Assembly: GCA_022579005.1 (NCBI GenBank)
Contig: MU401454.1
Coordinates: forward strand, 310,001-374,000
Source of the DNA: Poronia punctata
Taxonomy: Eukaryota; Ascomycota; Sordariomycetes; Xylariales; Xylariaceae
Length of the DNA: 64,000 nucleotides
Direction of reading: 5' to 3'
The first letter of the stretch is position 1. Each line of letters begins with the position of its first letter. Under the pieces are notes generated by a model that was not told the origin of the DNA, did not search any database, and saw nothing but the letters and a program-made list of their open reading frames with translations. Below, in pieces: positions 1-12,994 of the stretch. The translations under genes were made by a program, and so were the position numbers.

Positions 1-541
1 TGCGCTAGCAATCGATATAGTGAGGGGTATACCGTATCGCGAGCGAAATTTAGGCTTTCCGTAACGGAGTGCGTAACTCATTCTTTCAGCACCGTGGGAG
101 TGCGAGTATGTAGGACGTGCAATGTGGCCTTTTTGGTGTATACTTCTCGGATATTGGGGACCTAGTCATACGAGATGCCCATGATAGGTATATATGTACC
201 TGTCGGCGCTGCCACCAATTGTGCACTGTGTTTAAGAGATGTGATATCACGGACATTGCAACCGATGGGACTGCAGAAATATTTTCTTGATCAATTCGAA
301 GCGGTGAAATGAAACGATATGGATATAGTATTAAGCTCGATAGAATCGCCCACGCGCGCTTGCCAGTAGCAGAGACAGGATAAAGAAACTTTGCTAGCTC
401 ATCTTGAGATATCAAGATAAAAGGTAACGGGGCGCTGGCATATTCGGATACACAAAGATTTTGACCCGAGGCCATAGGCATCTAAGCCTAGGTCAACAAT
501 ACAGGGAAAGCAAACAAGACATAGTAGATCTGTCTGTTAGT
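1..541. other. intergenic, no supported gene
   Basis: This is the left edge of the window and the 3' flank of the short-chain dehydrogenase gene. A 131-codon minus-strand open frame (86-481) is present but has no recognisable domain, no intron signals and a composition rich in S, R and L that looks like chance. No RNA gene or repeat was recognised. Confidence 0.5.
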
Positions 542-1727
542 CTAGGCATAGGGGCTCGTCTGCTCCTCGGACCATTTCCAGAACTTCTGGGCTATGCCGG
601 TCCCTCCCTCCTCTTCAGACTTTGAGCCCTCGTATATATCACTCCGGATTTTCTCAAAGCGCCCCCAAGGGACAACTGTAGCACATATTGTGATTAGCTG
701 GTGTGGAGCAAGTGCGGGAAGACGGGGGACTTACTCCAAGAGCCTGTCTTGTCCAGGTTAACCTGGTCAGAGACGCCGGCGAAAAGCTCGGTGTAGGCAC
801 CGTTGACAGTCGGATACGTCGTAGCCTTTCGGAAGAGCATTTCGATCCAATTACAATTGCGATCAAGATCGGACTTGAGATTTCCAGGGTTCAATGACTA
901 CAAGTTGAGAGCGGTCAGCATTAGTAAGCCTGTGCAACATGCGAGCTTCTGCTGGGAAAGAACGAAATCAGGGGCGACATACTACGCTGACGATACCATC
1001 ATCACGATGCCGTCGGGCATATTCGGTGGCATGGTAGTAATTACCCGCTTTACTGATACCGTATTTATAGGGATACAAGACTTCGCGCTTGTAGTCGAGA
1101 TTGTCCAGTTCTACCCCGCCTTTGGGGCTCAGGTGGTCAGCCGCTGACGAAGATACCCAGACTACGCGAACAGAGCCTTTCGGTGCCTTTTTGGCAGTTT
1201 CGACCAGCATGGGCGTCAGGAGTTGAGTGAAGAGAAAATGGCCCAGGCAATTAGTTCCCAATTGCAACTCGTATCCTTGCGCCGTCTTGCTACCCTTTGG
1301 TGGGATCATGACGCCGGCATTGTTGAATAGGACATCCAGACGCTTCTCCTTGGCTAGGAATGCTTCTACGGATGCTTTGATGGTGGTTAGATCACTGAGA
1401 TCTAGCTTCAAAAATTCGAGACGGCCCTTGGAGTCAGGATGGGTGTCTTTTATCGAGGAGATAGCGTTGGCCGCCTTCTCTTCATTACGCGCTGCCACCC
1501 AGACAATGGCATTTTTTGAGTACAAGATGCGCGCTACTTCTTTTCCGATGCCGGTGTTGGCACCTGTGACGATATAGACCTACTATATGGTCAGTTTACA
1601 ACAGCCCAAGCGGCTTTTCCATGAAGAGAGGTATGTATACCTTTTCAGAGAGATCTGATATGTCGTTCTCGGTATAGGTTGGTTTGCCAGGAAGAGCCTG
1701 GTGGATTGCAGATATGTAATGCGACAT
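542..1727 (-). CDS. short-chain dehydrogenase/reductase (SDR), retinol-dehydrogenase-like
   Basis: This is an NAD(P)-dependent oxidoreductase of the classical SDR family, close to the fungal retinol-dehydrogenase/WW-oxidoreductase-like group; its substrate cannot be told from sequence. The model is complement(join(542..675,735..897,983..1579,1641..1727)), 326 residues, with all phases closing. Seen directly: the Rossmann motif TGANTGIGKE near residues 34-43, NNAGVM near 115-120, a VSSS strand holding the catalytic Ser near 172, and YGISK with catalytic Tyr about 202 and Lys about 206. The C-terminal exon reads VVPWGRFEKIR, a usual end for this subfamily. The second intron has a clear TACTAAT branch site and GTATGT donor. 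An apparent stop at 970-968 lies inside that intron, so the gene is not broken. No signal peptide is seen, so a cytosolic enzyme is inferred. It lies alone, with about 1.4 kb of non-coding DNA upstream. Confidence 0.9.
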
Positions 1728-3117
1728 TGTAGAGTCTGTTCAATTGGTCGCACGAAAAGTCTTATTGGTGATCTGACTAATACGGGAGTGCAGGTATATA
1801 AGGTATAGTACTAGAAATTGATGTCTTTCCTCCTTCAAAGTGTTGCTTTCGTGTGACAATATAAAGGAAAGTCCTACCACAATGTGAACCAACAGCCTCG
1901 GCACCTGCACTCTAATCAGAATACAACCTCTGATAAGAGTATACCTATGATGTCACTTGGCAATTGAAACGAGCGGCGTTCCTGTGATTCTTGATATAAG
2001 AGGCTCCGTGGCTCCGTGATAAGTAGCAACGAATAAATGGAGTTTTGACTTGTTCAACTTATTTACAGAGCCTCTTCAAGGAAATATCACGAATTTACAA
2101 GTCCGGAACTCCTAGTCTGGGTTTGAAGTAGGTAGACTACTGCTGTTATCTGGACATTTGAAAAACCAATAATGCAAGAGTCTTGGCGGTTTCGCACATG
2201 CACATAACGCATAGACATATTCAAATTATGTCGTTAACAGAATTACCGTTTTATCCAGTTATCATACGTCGGTTTAAAGGCATGACGGCACCTTCTTCCA
2301 AAAATCCTATCTTTTTCAAGTGGAAGACGACTTGTCCAAGCATCAACTTCTTACGAGTAGCCATGGGTCTTCCGCTTTGCAAGGTATTCTGTTTTTTGGT
2401 TGTTTCTTCATATGTCCATTAAGTAATAAGACAGATCCAAGGTTTCTTAAGGTAACTATACTTGCACTAGGAAACACCTTGCCTACCTGCAGAAACAAGA
2501 GAGTCGAGACCCTATCATATACCAGACGTTTTTCAATATTACGAGTACGGTGCACAGTTACCTACTGGCTGGTCGCAATAATTGTAGCCAGGTACTTGGA
2601 ATGCGTACTCGTACCACCTTATAAACGCTTTCTTGCCCAGCTATGGATTCCGATGGATGTTATGTTGGCCGGCATCGACCTACCTAAAACCAGCCACGTG
2701 TAGCTCTATCCTTGTTCCACCCATAGCGGTCTCGACCTACACAGACACGCTACCAAGGTCGGTTAAACTAGGGGAGCGATGCCCGTTAAACAACAGCTTG
2801 TTCTTTCGGAATTATAGTCAACCACCTGCCTAGGTAAGCTCGAGGGTCATTGGATTCTGGCTTTGAAATTGATTCTATCTTGCTTGATTTGCGAGCTTTT
2901 CTTTCCCTTGCTATCATTTCTTGTTACCACGGCGATTGCGATGTTGCAATCGTGAATTATTGCCTGGGCCGGAACGAAATACGTCCGGACACCAGAATAT
3001 TTTCTCACGGAAACACACCCGCATAAGTACAGTAGCTTTTTCTTTGCAGATCCTCGCTTGCGTTTGTGTTTGTGCTTGCGGGGTACACATCCATACACAG
3101 AGGTAGTTCGCTGTCTG
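1728..3117. other. intergenic between divergent SDR and mannosidase genes
   Basis: About 1.4 kb between two divergently transcribed genes and therefore holding both promoters. Several short open frames (for example 2320-2703 on +) have no domain resemblance. No tRNA, repeat or recognisable operator was found. Confidence 0.5.
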
Positions 3118-5009
<1,892 letters not shown>

Positions 5010-5436
5010 TGCAGCATTTGGATAGGATTATGAGATGAATAGAGACCGTTGATTAGAGAAGATTATCAAATACTCATCACGTGAAACCGGTCTTGTGTCA
5101 CGTCGATGCTGGCTCGAAGTGCGGGGAACATTGATGTCGTAGCATGGTAGGTATCCTTAAGGAACTAGAAAGCCATTGGATGTTGCCGATCCCTTGAAGA
5201 CGTCTTGCCCTTTTCATTTATAACGTTACTGAGATTGGTCTCTGTGTCCCAAAGGAATCAGAAGCGTCGTTGATTCAATATCACGCAATTGTGGGGGAAG
5301 CTTGCGTGGGGTTGCTTCACTTTGAATCCTTGGAGAAAGAGACGTCTATACGTGTATATAAAACCACATACTTTAATCATCAGCAGTTGAAACTACCTAT
5401 ATCAATATATCCCGTAAAATACACATATAACAAACA
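5010..5436. promoter_or_regulatory. mannosidase 3' flank and dioxygenase promoter
   Basis: This 427 bp gap between two plus-strand genes carries the 3' end of the mannosidase and the promoter of the dioxygenase. A CACGTG E-box lies near 5080. An AT-rich stretch (TGTATATAAAAC near 5351-5362) about 80 bp before the ATG is a plausible TATA element. These assignments are inferred from position only. Confidence 0.35.
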
Positions 5437-6450
5437 ATGGCCACAGAAACCAGAACCTCAACAACAACAACCCTCCAAGTATCCGGTGACGATGGTGGTC
5501 CCCGCGGCCAACCCGACATCTCATACCACCCGGACAAAGAGAAATGGCAAGCCCGCACAGCCCGCCGTCTCCGAGAAGAGAGTCAAACTCTACAAAAATC
5601 CGTTCCGGCAGGATTTCCGGAAAAGTTGACGGGAGACTTGGTATGGGATGGGAAGACGTTGGCGGAGAAATATGATTGGACTTATGTCTTTTCCCCTGAG
5701 CAGTTGGATGAGATTGATCGAGCGTTGGCTCACTTTAGGGGTATGTTACATGTATAGAGATAAAGATGAAAGCTGAATGAATAAATAAATGAATGGATTT
5801 GGAGAGCTGGATTAATTTGGATTTGGATTAGGACTTGATAAACCACTCGGATATATCAACCAGGAAACATTTCCTCTCCCGACTCTCCATCCTGAACTCC
5901 GTCGATTATCAGCCGAATTACACGATGGACATGGATTTTTCGGTACTCCCCCTCCCCCCTTTTTTTCCCTTTCCTTTCCTCCTCCCTCCCACCCTTCTCC
6001 CAAAAAAAAAATTCAAAATGCTAATCCCCTCTCAGTCCTCCGCGGCCTCCCCGTATCCGCATACACGCGTCTCGAAAACATAATCATCTACGCCGGTCTA
6101 TCCTCGCACGTCGCGCCGCAACGGGGCCGGCAAGACCACAAATTCGACAACGACAAAGCCGACGTGGTCCTAACGCACATCAAAGACCTCTCGTACTCTG
6201 CCGAGAACCGCTCGTTCATCGGTAGCCCGGCCTATACGACGGATAAACAAGTCTTCCATACGGATTCGGGAGACGTCGTCTCGCTCTTCGCGCTGGAGAC
6301 TTCGGCGCAGGGAGGCGCGAGTAAATTGGCCAGCGCTTGGATGGTGTATAATGAATTGGCCGAGAATAGACCGGATTTGATCCATACGCTTGCTGGGGAT
6401 TGGGATATGGAGGTGTATGTTTTTTTTTCCTTTCCCTTTCCCTTTCCCGT

Positions 6451-6520
<70 letters not shown>

Positions 6521-7378
6521 GGGGGGAGGGGGGGGGGGGGGGGGGGGGCGCGGGNNNNNNNNNNTTTGTTGTTTGTGTTGGGGGCCTTCCCCCTTTATTT
6601 TTTTAGTTGTAAATTTTTTTTTAAACTAAAATGAATTAGTTATTTTTTTTTTTTTCCTTTCCCTTTCCCTTTCCCTTCCCCCCCCCCCCCCCCCCCCTAC
6701 TTTTTTTTTTCTTTTTTTGTTAAACTTTCCCTCGAACCAACCCCAACCCCAACCCCAACCCCAACTCAACTAACCGACTGACGAAAACGAAAACAAAAAA
6801 CCAGATTCGAAAGATCAGACAAACAATCCGTCCAACGTCCCCTCCTCTTCCATTTCCCAGCCACGGCCCAAACCCAAACCCCCGAACGCATCGCCCTCCA
6901 GTACGCCAGGAGATATTTCGTCGGATTCGGCGCCCTGCCCAGAAGTAGAGATATCCCGCCCATTACCGAGGCGCAGGCAGAGGCTCTCGACACGTTGCAT
7001 TTCCTCGGGGAGAGGTTCTGCGTCAATACGGATTTCCAAAAGGGCGATATTCAGTATGTGAATAATTTGGCGGTTTTTCATGCTAGGGATGGGTTTGTTG
7101 ATACGCCTGAGAAGAGGTAAGGGGTTTTTCTTTTCCTTTTTTTTTTCTTTTTTTGCCTCCTTTAAAGTGTCCATGTATGTGACAAAAGGGGAACTGAACT
7201 GACAAAAGTCTTTAGTCGACATCTTTTGCGTCTTTGGCTACGAGACCCGGAAAATGCGTGGGAGAATCCAAAGGTTCTTCAGTGGCGATGGGATCAGCTG
7301 TTTGAAGGCTCGAATCCAGAGACGCAGGTTTTTCCACTTGAGCCTTATATTCGAAGTGCTAGTAACAAGGGCCGCTAG
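5437..7378 (+). CDS. TauD/TfdA-family Fe(II)/2-oxoglutarate dioxygenase
   Basis: This is a non-haem iron, 2-oxoglutarate-dependent dioxygenase of the TauD fold, likely acting on a small carboxylate or sulfonate; the substrate is unknown. The model is join(5437..5740,5832..5942,6036..6414,6805..7116,7216..7378), 422 residues with closing phases. The iron triad is visible: HTD (H213, D215) and the distal histidine H357 in NLAVFHARDGF. The family block PLGYINQETFPLPTLHPELR and the following GHGFFVLRGLPV support the call. The sequence ends in a WELR-like C-terminal block (LLRLWLRDPENAWENP). Introns 1, 2 and 4 are 91, 93 and 99 nt; intron 3 (6415-6804) is about 390 nt and holds a poly-G tract, ten Ns and a poly-C tract. 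The coding exons join cleanly over it, so I read the gene as intact with an assembly problem in an intron. No signal peptide is seen, so it is probably cytosolic. Confidence 0.88.
6418..6764. other. assembly scar: poly-G run, 10 N gap, poly-C run and CCCCAA repeats inside an intron
   Basis: A T-run followed by a CTTTCC-type pyrimidine ladder (6421-6448) leads into 69 consecutive G (6451-6519), more near-pure G to 6548, then Ns at 6555-6564. After the gap a very similar T-run and pyrimidine ladder (about 6642-6677) leads into 20 C (6678-6697). A short CCCCAA tandem (6741-6764) follows. The same ladder on both sides suggests one locus represented twice around an unresolved homopolymer. The long G run resembles no-signal calls of two-colour sequencing chemistry. 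This is an inference. Confidence 0.7.
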
Positions 7379-7683
7379 TGTATTGTATTGTGCGTGGATG
7401 TTGCTCACCTAATACTTTGGAACTGCCCCCTTTTCATATCAATGGTCTATGGTGTTTGGTTTCCCGTCGGGACATGACAGCAACAGGTAAATAGAATGCT
7501 GGAGAGGAACATTCCATACAAACTACCATGGTTAAGGGTATGTCTATCTATGTACATGCAACAACAGTATATGCGTGGTGTTTCATATGTGCAGGTTTCT
7601 ATCATCATCTAACTCAGATCCTCAACGCTCAACTCTCCAAGTCTCATCTAAGGTCTAGGGTGTCCCCATGTTGTGACTGTCCT
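7379..7683. other. convergent 3' flanks
   Basis: About 300 bp between the 3' ends of the dioxygenase (+) and the carrier-like gene (-). It is expected to hold both polyadenylation regions. No other feature was recognised. Confidence 0.5.
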
Positions 7684-9039
7684 TCAATCAAGCAGAATTT
7701 CGTAGTTGTCCTTGGCGACACGTACAGGCTCATCATGATTGCCGTATTTCCGCCGCACTAATTCGAATATAATCAAACCCGCGCTCGTGCTCGGAACTTG
7801 TCGTATCGTGTTCCACCAGAAGCCTCGGAATAACCAACGGAATACCGGTCTACCCTCCGCCGCAGCCTCCGACGAACATTCAATCCACGTGTCTTGGTAC
7901 GCGTGGTAGTAGGCCCTCAACATCCGCCATTTCCGCGTCTTCGGCTTGTCGGTGGCTGCCTTGACCTTGGCCGCCTCTGCGTCGAGTTCTTCCAGGCGAT
8001 CCCAGTATTTGGTCTGGATGTACGTCAGAGGATGGAGAAGGATCTGCTGGGCGAAAGACGCGCCGATGCCGGCCATCAATAGGAAAATCGGCTCAATGGC
8101 GTAGTGAGGACGGATAATGACGGGTTTGTCCTCGACAGGTTTGTCGTCATCGAGTGATGTGGGTCTTTTCTTCGCTAAGGTGTTGACCGTGTCTTGATTC
8201 AATCCGCCATAGTACCACGTGATAAACCGGTAGTAGCCCTGAGCCTTGACATACTCAAAGGTGCTGAAGAAGATGGCGCTGCCGAAGCTATCCTTCATGA
8301 ACGACAGACCCCATCCGGCAAACACTCCCCGCACGCCAATGTCGCGCAACTTCTCGGCCGAAAAGGACCATATACTCCTTGGCTTGCCATCGCCGGTGCC
8401 GGCTATGAGGTCTTTGTGGTCGTATCTTGCCTGTATGGCGTCCAGGGGGGCGGCAACAACACTCTGAAGACTACCGGCGAGGAAACCGGCGGTGAATGTA
8501 TGGATGGGATCAGGCGGTGGGAAGACACGCCGGGCCGACCTCGAACTCTCCTCATGGAGCTGTCCGAGAATCTGTAGGTAGCTGGTATACAGAATCGCAC
8601 CAACCCCGACATTGGCAATCAGCGGCGGTAGGATCTGCTGTGGAACAACACTCCATCCCTGTTCGCGGATGACGGTGGTTAGTAAGCCGGGAGTGGTGCC
8701 CCGAGCCCACTGCCAGGCCTGTCTGAGAGTGAGACCTAGGCGTGAGGCAGTGCGGTCGTTGGCAGCAGCCTCGGCCAGCAGTCTGGTTTGTGCCTGATGA
8801 ACATTTCTGGCGTAGGCGAGATAGTCCACGCGAGTGCGGAAGAAAGCCTTGACGGGGGCTCTGAAATAAAAGGCGATGGCTTGAGCACTTAAAGCGCGAA
8901 CACCGGCCGCCGACGCAGCTGTGGCAGCATTGTTTCTCGAAGGCTTCTCGGGTATACCGTCTTGTGGAATAACTGGTAGAACTCCCCTATATATATTGTC
9001 CTGGTTCAAAGAGGTTCTGTCGTCGGGGCCTGACGGCAT
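7684..9039 (-). CDS. mitochondrial carrier-family (SLC25-like) protein
   Basis: This is a 451-residue single-exon gene whose product resembles divergent fungal members of the mitochondrial carrier family, which move metabolites across the inner membrane. The clearest evidence is the segment at residues 180-205: hydrophobic TAGFLAGSLQSVVAA followed by PLDAIQARYD, which fits the carrier signature Px[DE]xxx[KR]. A later HPLTYIQTKYWDRL is a degenerate copy in the third repeat. Glycine-rich helix segments (GVFAGWGLSFMKD, FRGFWWNTIRQVPSTSAGLIIFELV) match even-numbered carrier helices. The first repeat is poorly conserved and an N-terminal extension of about 120 residues precedes it, so it is longer than the usual 300 residues. 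The solute cannot be predicted; an outer-membrane role like that of Ugo1 is an alternative. The ATG lies in good context at 9039. Confidence 0.75.
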   Translation of the reverse strand: MPSGPDDRTSLNQDNIYRGVLPVIPQDGIPEKPSRNNAATAASAAGVRALSAQAIAFYFRAPVKAFFRTRVDYLAYARNVHQAQTRLLAEAAANDRTASRLGLTLRQAWQWARGTTPGLLTTVIREQGWSVVPQQILPPLIANVGVGAILYTSYLQILGQLHEESSRSARRVFPPPDPIHTFTAGFLAGSLQSVVAAPLDAIQARYDHKDLIAGTGDGKPRSIWSFSAEKLRDIGVRGVFAGWGLSFMKDSFGSAIFFSTFEYVKAQGYYRFITWYYGGLNQDTVNTLAKKRPTSLDDDKPVEDKPVIIRPHYAIEPIFLLMAGIGASFAQQILLHPLTYIQTKYWDRLEELDAEAAKVKAATDKPKTRKWRMLRAYYHAYQDTWIECSSEAAAEGRPVFRWLFRGFWWNTIRQVPSTSAGLIIFELVRRKYGNHDEPVRVAKDNYEILLD

Positions 9040-9707
9040 TGTCTTTCCATGTCATTTTGAGCCTGTTCGGGAGACGCCGGGTGATAGTTGGCAGGCCGCA
9101 GTACTCGTATGCAGATGGGCAAGGTTCGGCTTTTGCCAAGAGTGTCCGGCAATCCTTTTCAAGTGTCACACACAGCCACTTTACAAAGTGGATACTGCTG
9201 ATATAGTGTGGCTCAACTGCAACAGGTACCTGCCCAGTACTCGTACATGAATTTAAGGTTAATTACGACTCATGACATCGCAATTTCAGCAAACAGTCAA
9301 TCGCCCTGAAAACATACGAGTACAATATCTCATATCAACCACTCAAAGGGGGTTGTAGAAGTTATGGCATGCCTCAAGTTCAGTCTCCTAGCAGTGAGCA
9401 CCCACGCAACATCACAAATAATACAACAACAGACCATTATCAAGAAGCATGCAGAGAAAATATCGTGAATCTATCATTATAAAAGATACTAAAGGATAGT
9501 AAAATACGCCGCCATTCATCATAACCATACGTTTGCCCCTTTTTTATATTAATACAGCCAGCCCCTTAAATACAGGGCCAAATTACTCCAGGTTGAGCCC
9601 GGTATGAAAAGGGTAAACACAACTTCAACCAAGCAAGGTCAAGGCAAACAAAATACCAGGCATCTCCCTCTTGTACCCAGTCACCATGTCGTACGTGTAC
9701 TGATTAC
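9040..9707. other. carrier-gene promoter and 3' flank of the Q-rich gene
   Basis: A 668 bp stretch between two minus-strand genes. It has AT-rich segments and no supported open frame, RNA gene or repeat. Confidence 0.45.
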
Positions 9708-10101
9708 TTATGTATCCCTATAACCACGTTAGCAACTCATTATCTCCAAGGCAGGAATATAACCAAAAAACATACAGAAGCGACAGCGTCAAATCGCCAT
9801 GCAAACGAGCCTTGAGCGTAACCTCGACTTCCAAGTTTAGATCAAGCCTTAACTTGAGCGTATCACTCTTATCGTCGCCGCCACCACCTTGCTGCTGTTG
9901 CATCATCTGTTGTTGTTGTTGCATCTGCATCTGTTGCTGTTGCCAGACCTGCTGGGGATCTTGCTGTTGTTGTGGTTGCTGGACTGCTTGCGATTGGCTT
10001 CTATTCTTCCTGCCACGGCGGCGACGGTGAGGCGAGGGAGAGACGGAACTCTCCGTCGCACTCTCGGCGTAGGGCGCTGGCTTGGTTTCTGTGTCGGACA
10101 T
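9708..10101 (-). CDS. small glutamine-rich protein with conserved hydrophobic tail
   Basis: This is a short uncharacterised protein of a type common in filamentous fungi. The preferred model is complement(join(9708..9717,9776..10101)), 111 residues; reading through the intron gives 127. A polar N-terminus and a basic patch (PHRRRRGRKNR) lead into a run of Q and M (about residues 40-70, encoded by CTG/TTG-type repeats on the plus strand). A GGGG linker and the well-formed block DTLKLRLDLNLEVEVTLKARLHGDLTLSLL close the protein; alternating charged and aliphatic residues suggest an amphipathic beta segment. The short terminal intron is supported by donor GTATGT, branch GCTAAC and acceptor TAG. 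Function unknown; no signal peptide. Confidence 0.7.
9888..9975. repeat. CTG/TTG-type trinucleotide-rich tract
   Basis: Imperfect CTG/TTG/CAT triplets on the plus strand encode the Q/M-rich run of the minus-strand protein. Length variation between strains is likely. Confidence 0.75.
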
Positions 10102-10714
10102 GGTGATATGTTTGTTCTGATGTGTGATTATGAATTAATTCCTAAAATTTTTGTCTCTTCCGTATGACCAATCCAACAGATACAGGCAAGCAGATTGTTG
10201 AGTTCGGATTATGAGATTGAACTAGGCAAAATTCGGCCCAGGGGACTACGGAGGCCTTATAAATAAGTACACCAGCCGTAGGAGGCGTTCACACAATGTC
10301 TTGTACATCCTAGCACGTCTAGGCTTCAAAAACAAGGCAACATGCAAAGTGTTGGTTAGAGAGGCTTTTTCAACGTCACTCAATGTCGCAGTTCGGGCCT
10401 AGAAACTTGATTTCCAGGACGATGATGGAGTTCATCGAGATTGTGGAGGCTTTTGACGTCGTCTTACAGTGAGTGATATGTGTGGCTGGTGTGGGGCTGA
10501 CATCATTGGGTGTGTCGTGTGGCTGATCATCCCAGGGGTTGCCTTGGCAAATCTAGTATATTGTCTGCCGAGTATCCGGACCTCCGATATCAGTCTTTGC
10601 CTGCCTACATGAATATGCCGTAGGCACACTACGTAGACTTTATTCCTGTAAATCCCATTTGCATGTCAGATCGCAGCTCGTCCTGCATCAAAAAATCGGG
10701 GTACCGTGTAGCGC
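10102..10714. other. promoter of the Q-rich gene and 3' flank of the beta-helix gene
   Basis: 613 bp without a supported gene. Short open frames are present but have no coding look. Confidence 0.45.
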
Positions 10715-12633
10715 CTATGAGCGAGGACAAGGAAATCCCTTCATAGTCTGTCGGAAGGCTTCCTCGGGCTTTCCAGCATAGACACGATCTCCCCGGCCAT
10801 TCACGATGTGGGTAATCTCACTGCCCGGCGTTCCTGTCAACCACACGGTAGTCAAGTGATGCAACTTTACGTCCTCAGATTCAGGGACCTCAATCGCATT
10901 TTCGAGTTTCGTAGGTGAGTCGCGAAAGTAACAATAGACGCCTAGACCCCACGCTTCGTGGTTCGTTACGCCGTCGGAAACTTTGTAAGAGGCAAATCCT
11001 TTGGTCGTCCCGCACATCCAAGATTCCTGGTCTGGGGGATCGTACGGGATCTCGGACTGATAGAAATAGACACGACCGCCGTTTCCGTTCCAGAGTGTCT
11101 GGTACTCTTCATGATGCTCATTGAACAAACCATAAATAGTTACGTCGTCCCCGTTTACGACCACTCCATTCTTGGTGGGATTATCATGCCACGCTGCTCC
11201 CTGCCCGTGATCGGCGCGCCAAAGCCATAGTTGATCCCCAATCACGTCGTGGCTGTTTATCGTTATGCCTACATCGTTTTTGCATTGGCCCGCTGTCCGC
11301 ACCGTTAGGTCGTAGAGGGCGGTGGGATTGGATTTATGATTGGCGCAGCTGCCTGTAGGTCCGACTTCCACCAGAGTTGGTGACACCACCTCGCTAGCGT
11401 CAATGATCAAGCCTGCTATCGTGACGCCGTCTACGTCGGCCACAGTGATGGCGGGACGTCCCTGGGTTGGAACAAGCGATGGCTGGCCCAGCCCGAGGAT
11501 GACGGTGTCTGCCGTTGCGATGTGTACAGCTTCATCCAGTCTGAAAATGCCGGGTGTGAAAAGAACATGTTTGCCATCATCCAGCGCTTTGTTGATACTG
11601 GAGGCACAATCTTCATGCGGTTGCACAACATAAAACTGGTCTATTGAGATCGAGTGACCTGGTGTCTCATTCCCGTTGAACCAAGTCGGCCCCCGAGTAT
11701 CCTTTTGGAGGGAAGGGACAAATACTTCATACTGACCCTGGCCAGTGATATAAAGATATGGCTTTTCACGAATGATTGGTGTGCGCTCGATGCAAGTATA
11801 AGGCGGGTCCGGGAAATTCTCAGATTCAGGAGCTTGTGCGTCACCAACAAACACCATATTCCATACGCCGTTTGCCCAACTGCCATACTGGTTATTCCGT
11901 GATAACCACTGCTGTTGCGAACCCGGCAACACGACGTGGTCAACCACTGAGTCGGCCATGAAACCGCCAGAGGCCCAGCCACCAGCCCCAGTTTCAGGAT
12001 CGACCTGGAATAACCAGAGACCGCCGGAACTCTTGATATGAATCCTTCGAATCGGGGCTGCCTGTGACACCGCTATCGTGGTGGTATTGTTGGTCTCTGC
12101 CGAGGCATTGATGCTGAAGTTCTCAAAGGACCTCCAGAAATTGCAGGTGGCATTGCGACACGGCATCCAATAGGCCGGTACGTTTACACCTCCGTGGATG
12201 AGCACATCGTCGGGGTTCTTTCCTAGCCCAGCCACATGTGTATAGAAACCAACGTCGAAGAGCACGTCGTAAGTACCCGGTTTAAACAGCAACGCATACC
12301 GTTCAGTGCCGAACTCGTTACTTTCCATCTGATGAAAAATAGCCTTCACCTTGTCTTGGATGGCTCTCATGGACATCTTGGGTTCGAAGACATACACGTT
12401 AGGGCCGAACACCGTGGTGTTTGCCGTTGAAATAGGTACACATGCCTCCATGTCGGGTTGATCGAAATTCGATTTCCTTTGATGATTAGGTACGTTATAA
12501 GGTGGTAGTACGTAGGTAACGATATAGGTAGCAAAATATACTTACTTTGCGCCGAACAAGTCAAGGATAGCAAATCGCACGGGAAAAGTAGAAAGGGCAC
12601 GTAGGTTGCTGGTGTTTCAGGTGTTGCTGGCAT
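10715..12633 (-). CDS. secreted right-handed beta-helix protein (family often labelled 'coagulation factor 5/8 type')
   Basis: The solid part is the 578-codon open frame 10715-12451. It matches a fungal and actinobacterial family of pectate-lyase-fold proteins that databases often label 'coagulation factor 5/8 type' or 'adenylyl cyclase' without functional proof. Typical blocks: GPNVYVFEPKMSM, RYALLFKPGTYDV, FYTHVAGLGKNPDDV, NFWRSFENFSI, QWLSRNNQYGSWANGVWNMVFVG, and a late PbH1-like stretch VDGVTIAGLIIDA. No catalytic residue is proven; a polysaccharide-active enzyme is a reasonable guess. The frame has no ATG-proximal signal peptide, so I add an upstream exon: complement(join(10715..12476,12542..12633)), 617 residues. 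This gives a hydrophobic N-terminus (VPFLLFPCDLLSL) with a possible cleavage after CSA. The branch site CTAATC and acceptor AAAG fit, but the donor GTATAT is weaker than an out-of-frame GTAAGT three bases upstream, so the first exon is uncertain. Several N-x-S/T sites fit secretion. Confidence 0.75.
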
Positions 12634-12994
12634 AAACAGAAACTACATACCGAAAATATGTGTCTACTTTACTGAACAATGACGGAAGTCGTAACCATCT
12701 GGCACCACCATTTAAGCCAGTGGTTACCCAAGATACCTCCTACCTAGAAGTAAATAGAAACAGCAAGTCCAATGCACCTATATACCCCGCCGTTCCCGAA
12801 AGACCGGTTCAGGATTTCTATCACTCTACTCGTGGTAATTGGGGTAGGCAGGGATTGGTAAAATCAACCACAATAGAATTACCAGACCAAAAAAATACAA
12901 AGCAGCAATTCCTGTTAAGGTCAGCATATGATAGCCCCAACAACGAGCAAAAAGTAGAAAAAGAGGTTGAGTGCTGGTCGAGCGCGCAAACCTA
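12634..12994. other. beta-helix gene promoter
   Basis: 361 bp upstream of the beta-helix gene. A plus-strand open frame (12660-13055) runs into the tRNA on the opposite strand and is not supported. Confidence 0.45.

Noticed and set aside
86..481. 131-codon minus-strand ORF
   Set aside because: No domain, no splice signals, chance-like composition.
6741..6764. Telomere-like CCCCAA repeat
   Set aside because: Only about four units, internal to an intron next to an assembly gap, and not the fungal TTAGGG telomere repeat.
5437..7378. Dioxygenase as a pseudogene split by the N gap
   Set aside because: All five exons join in phase, and the HTD motif and distal His are present; the gap is intronic.
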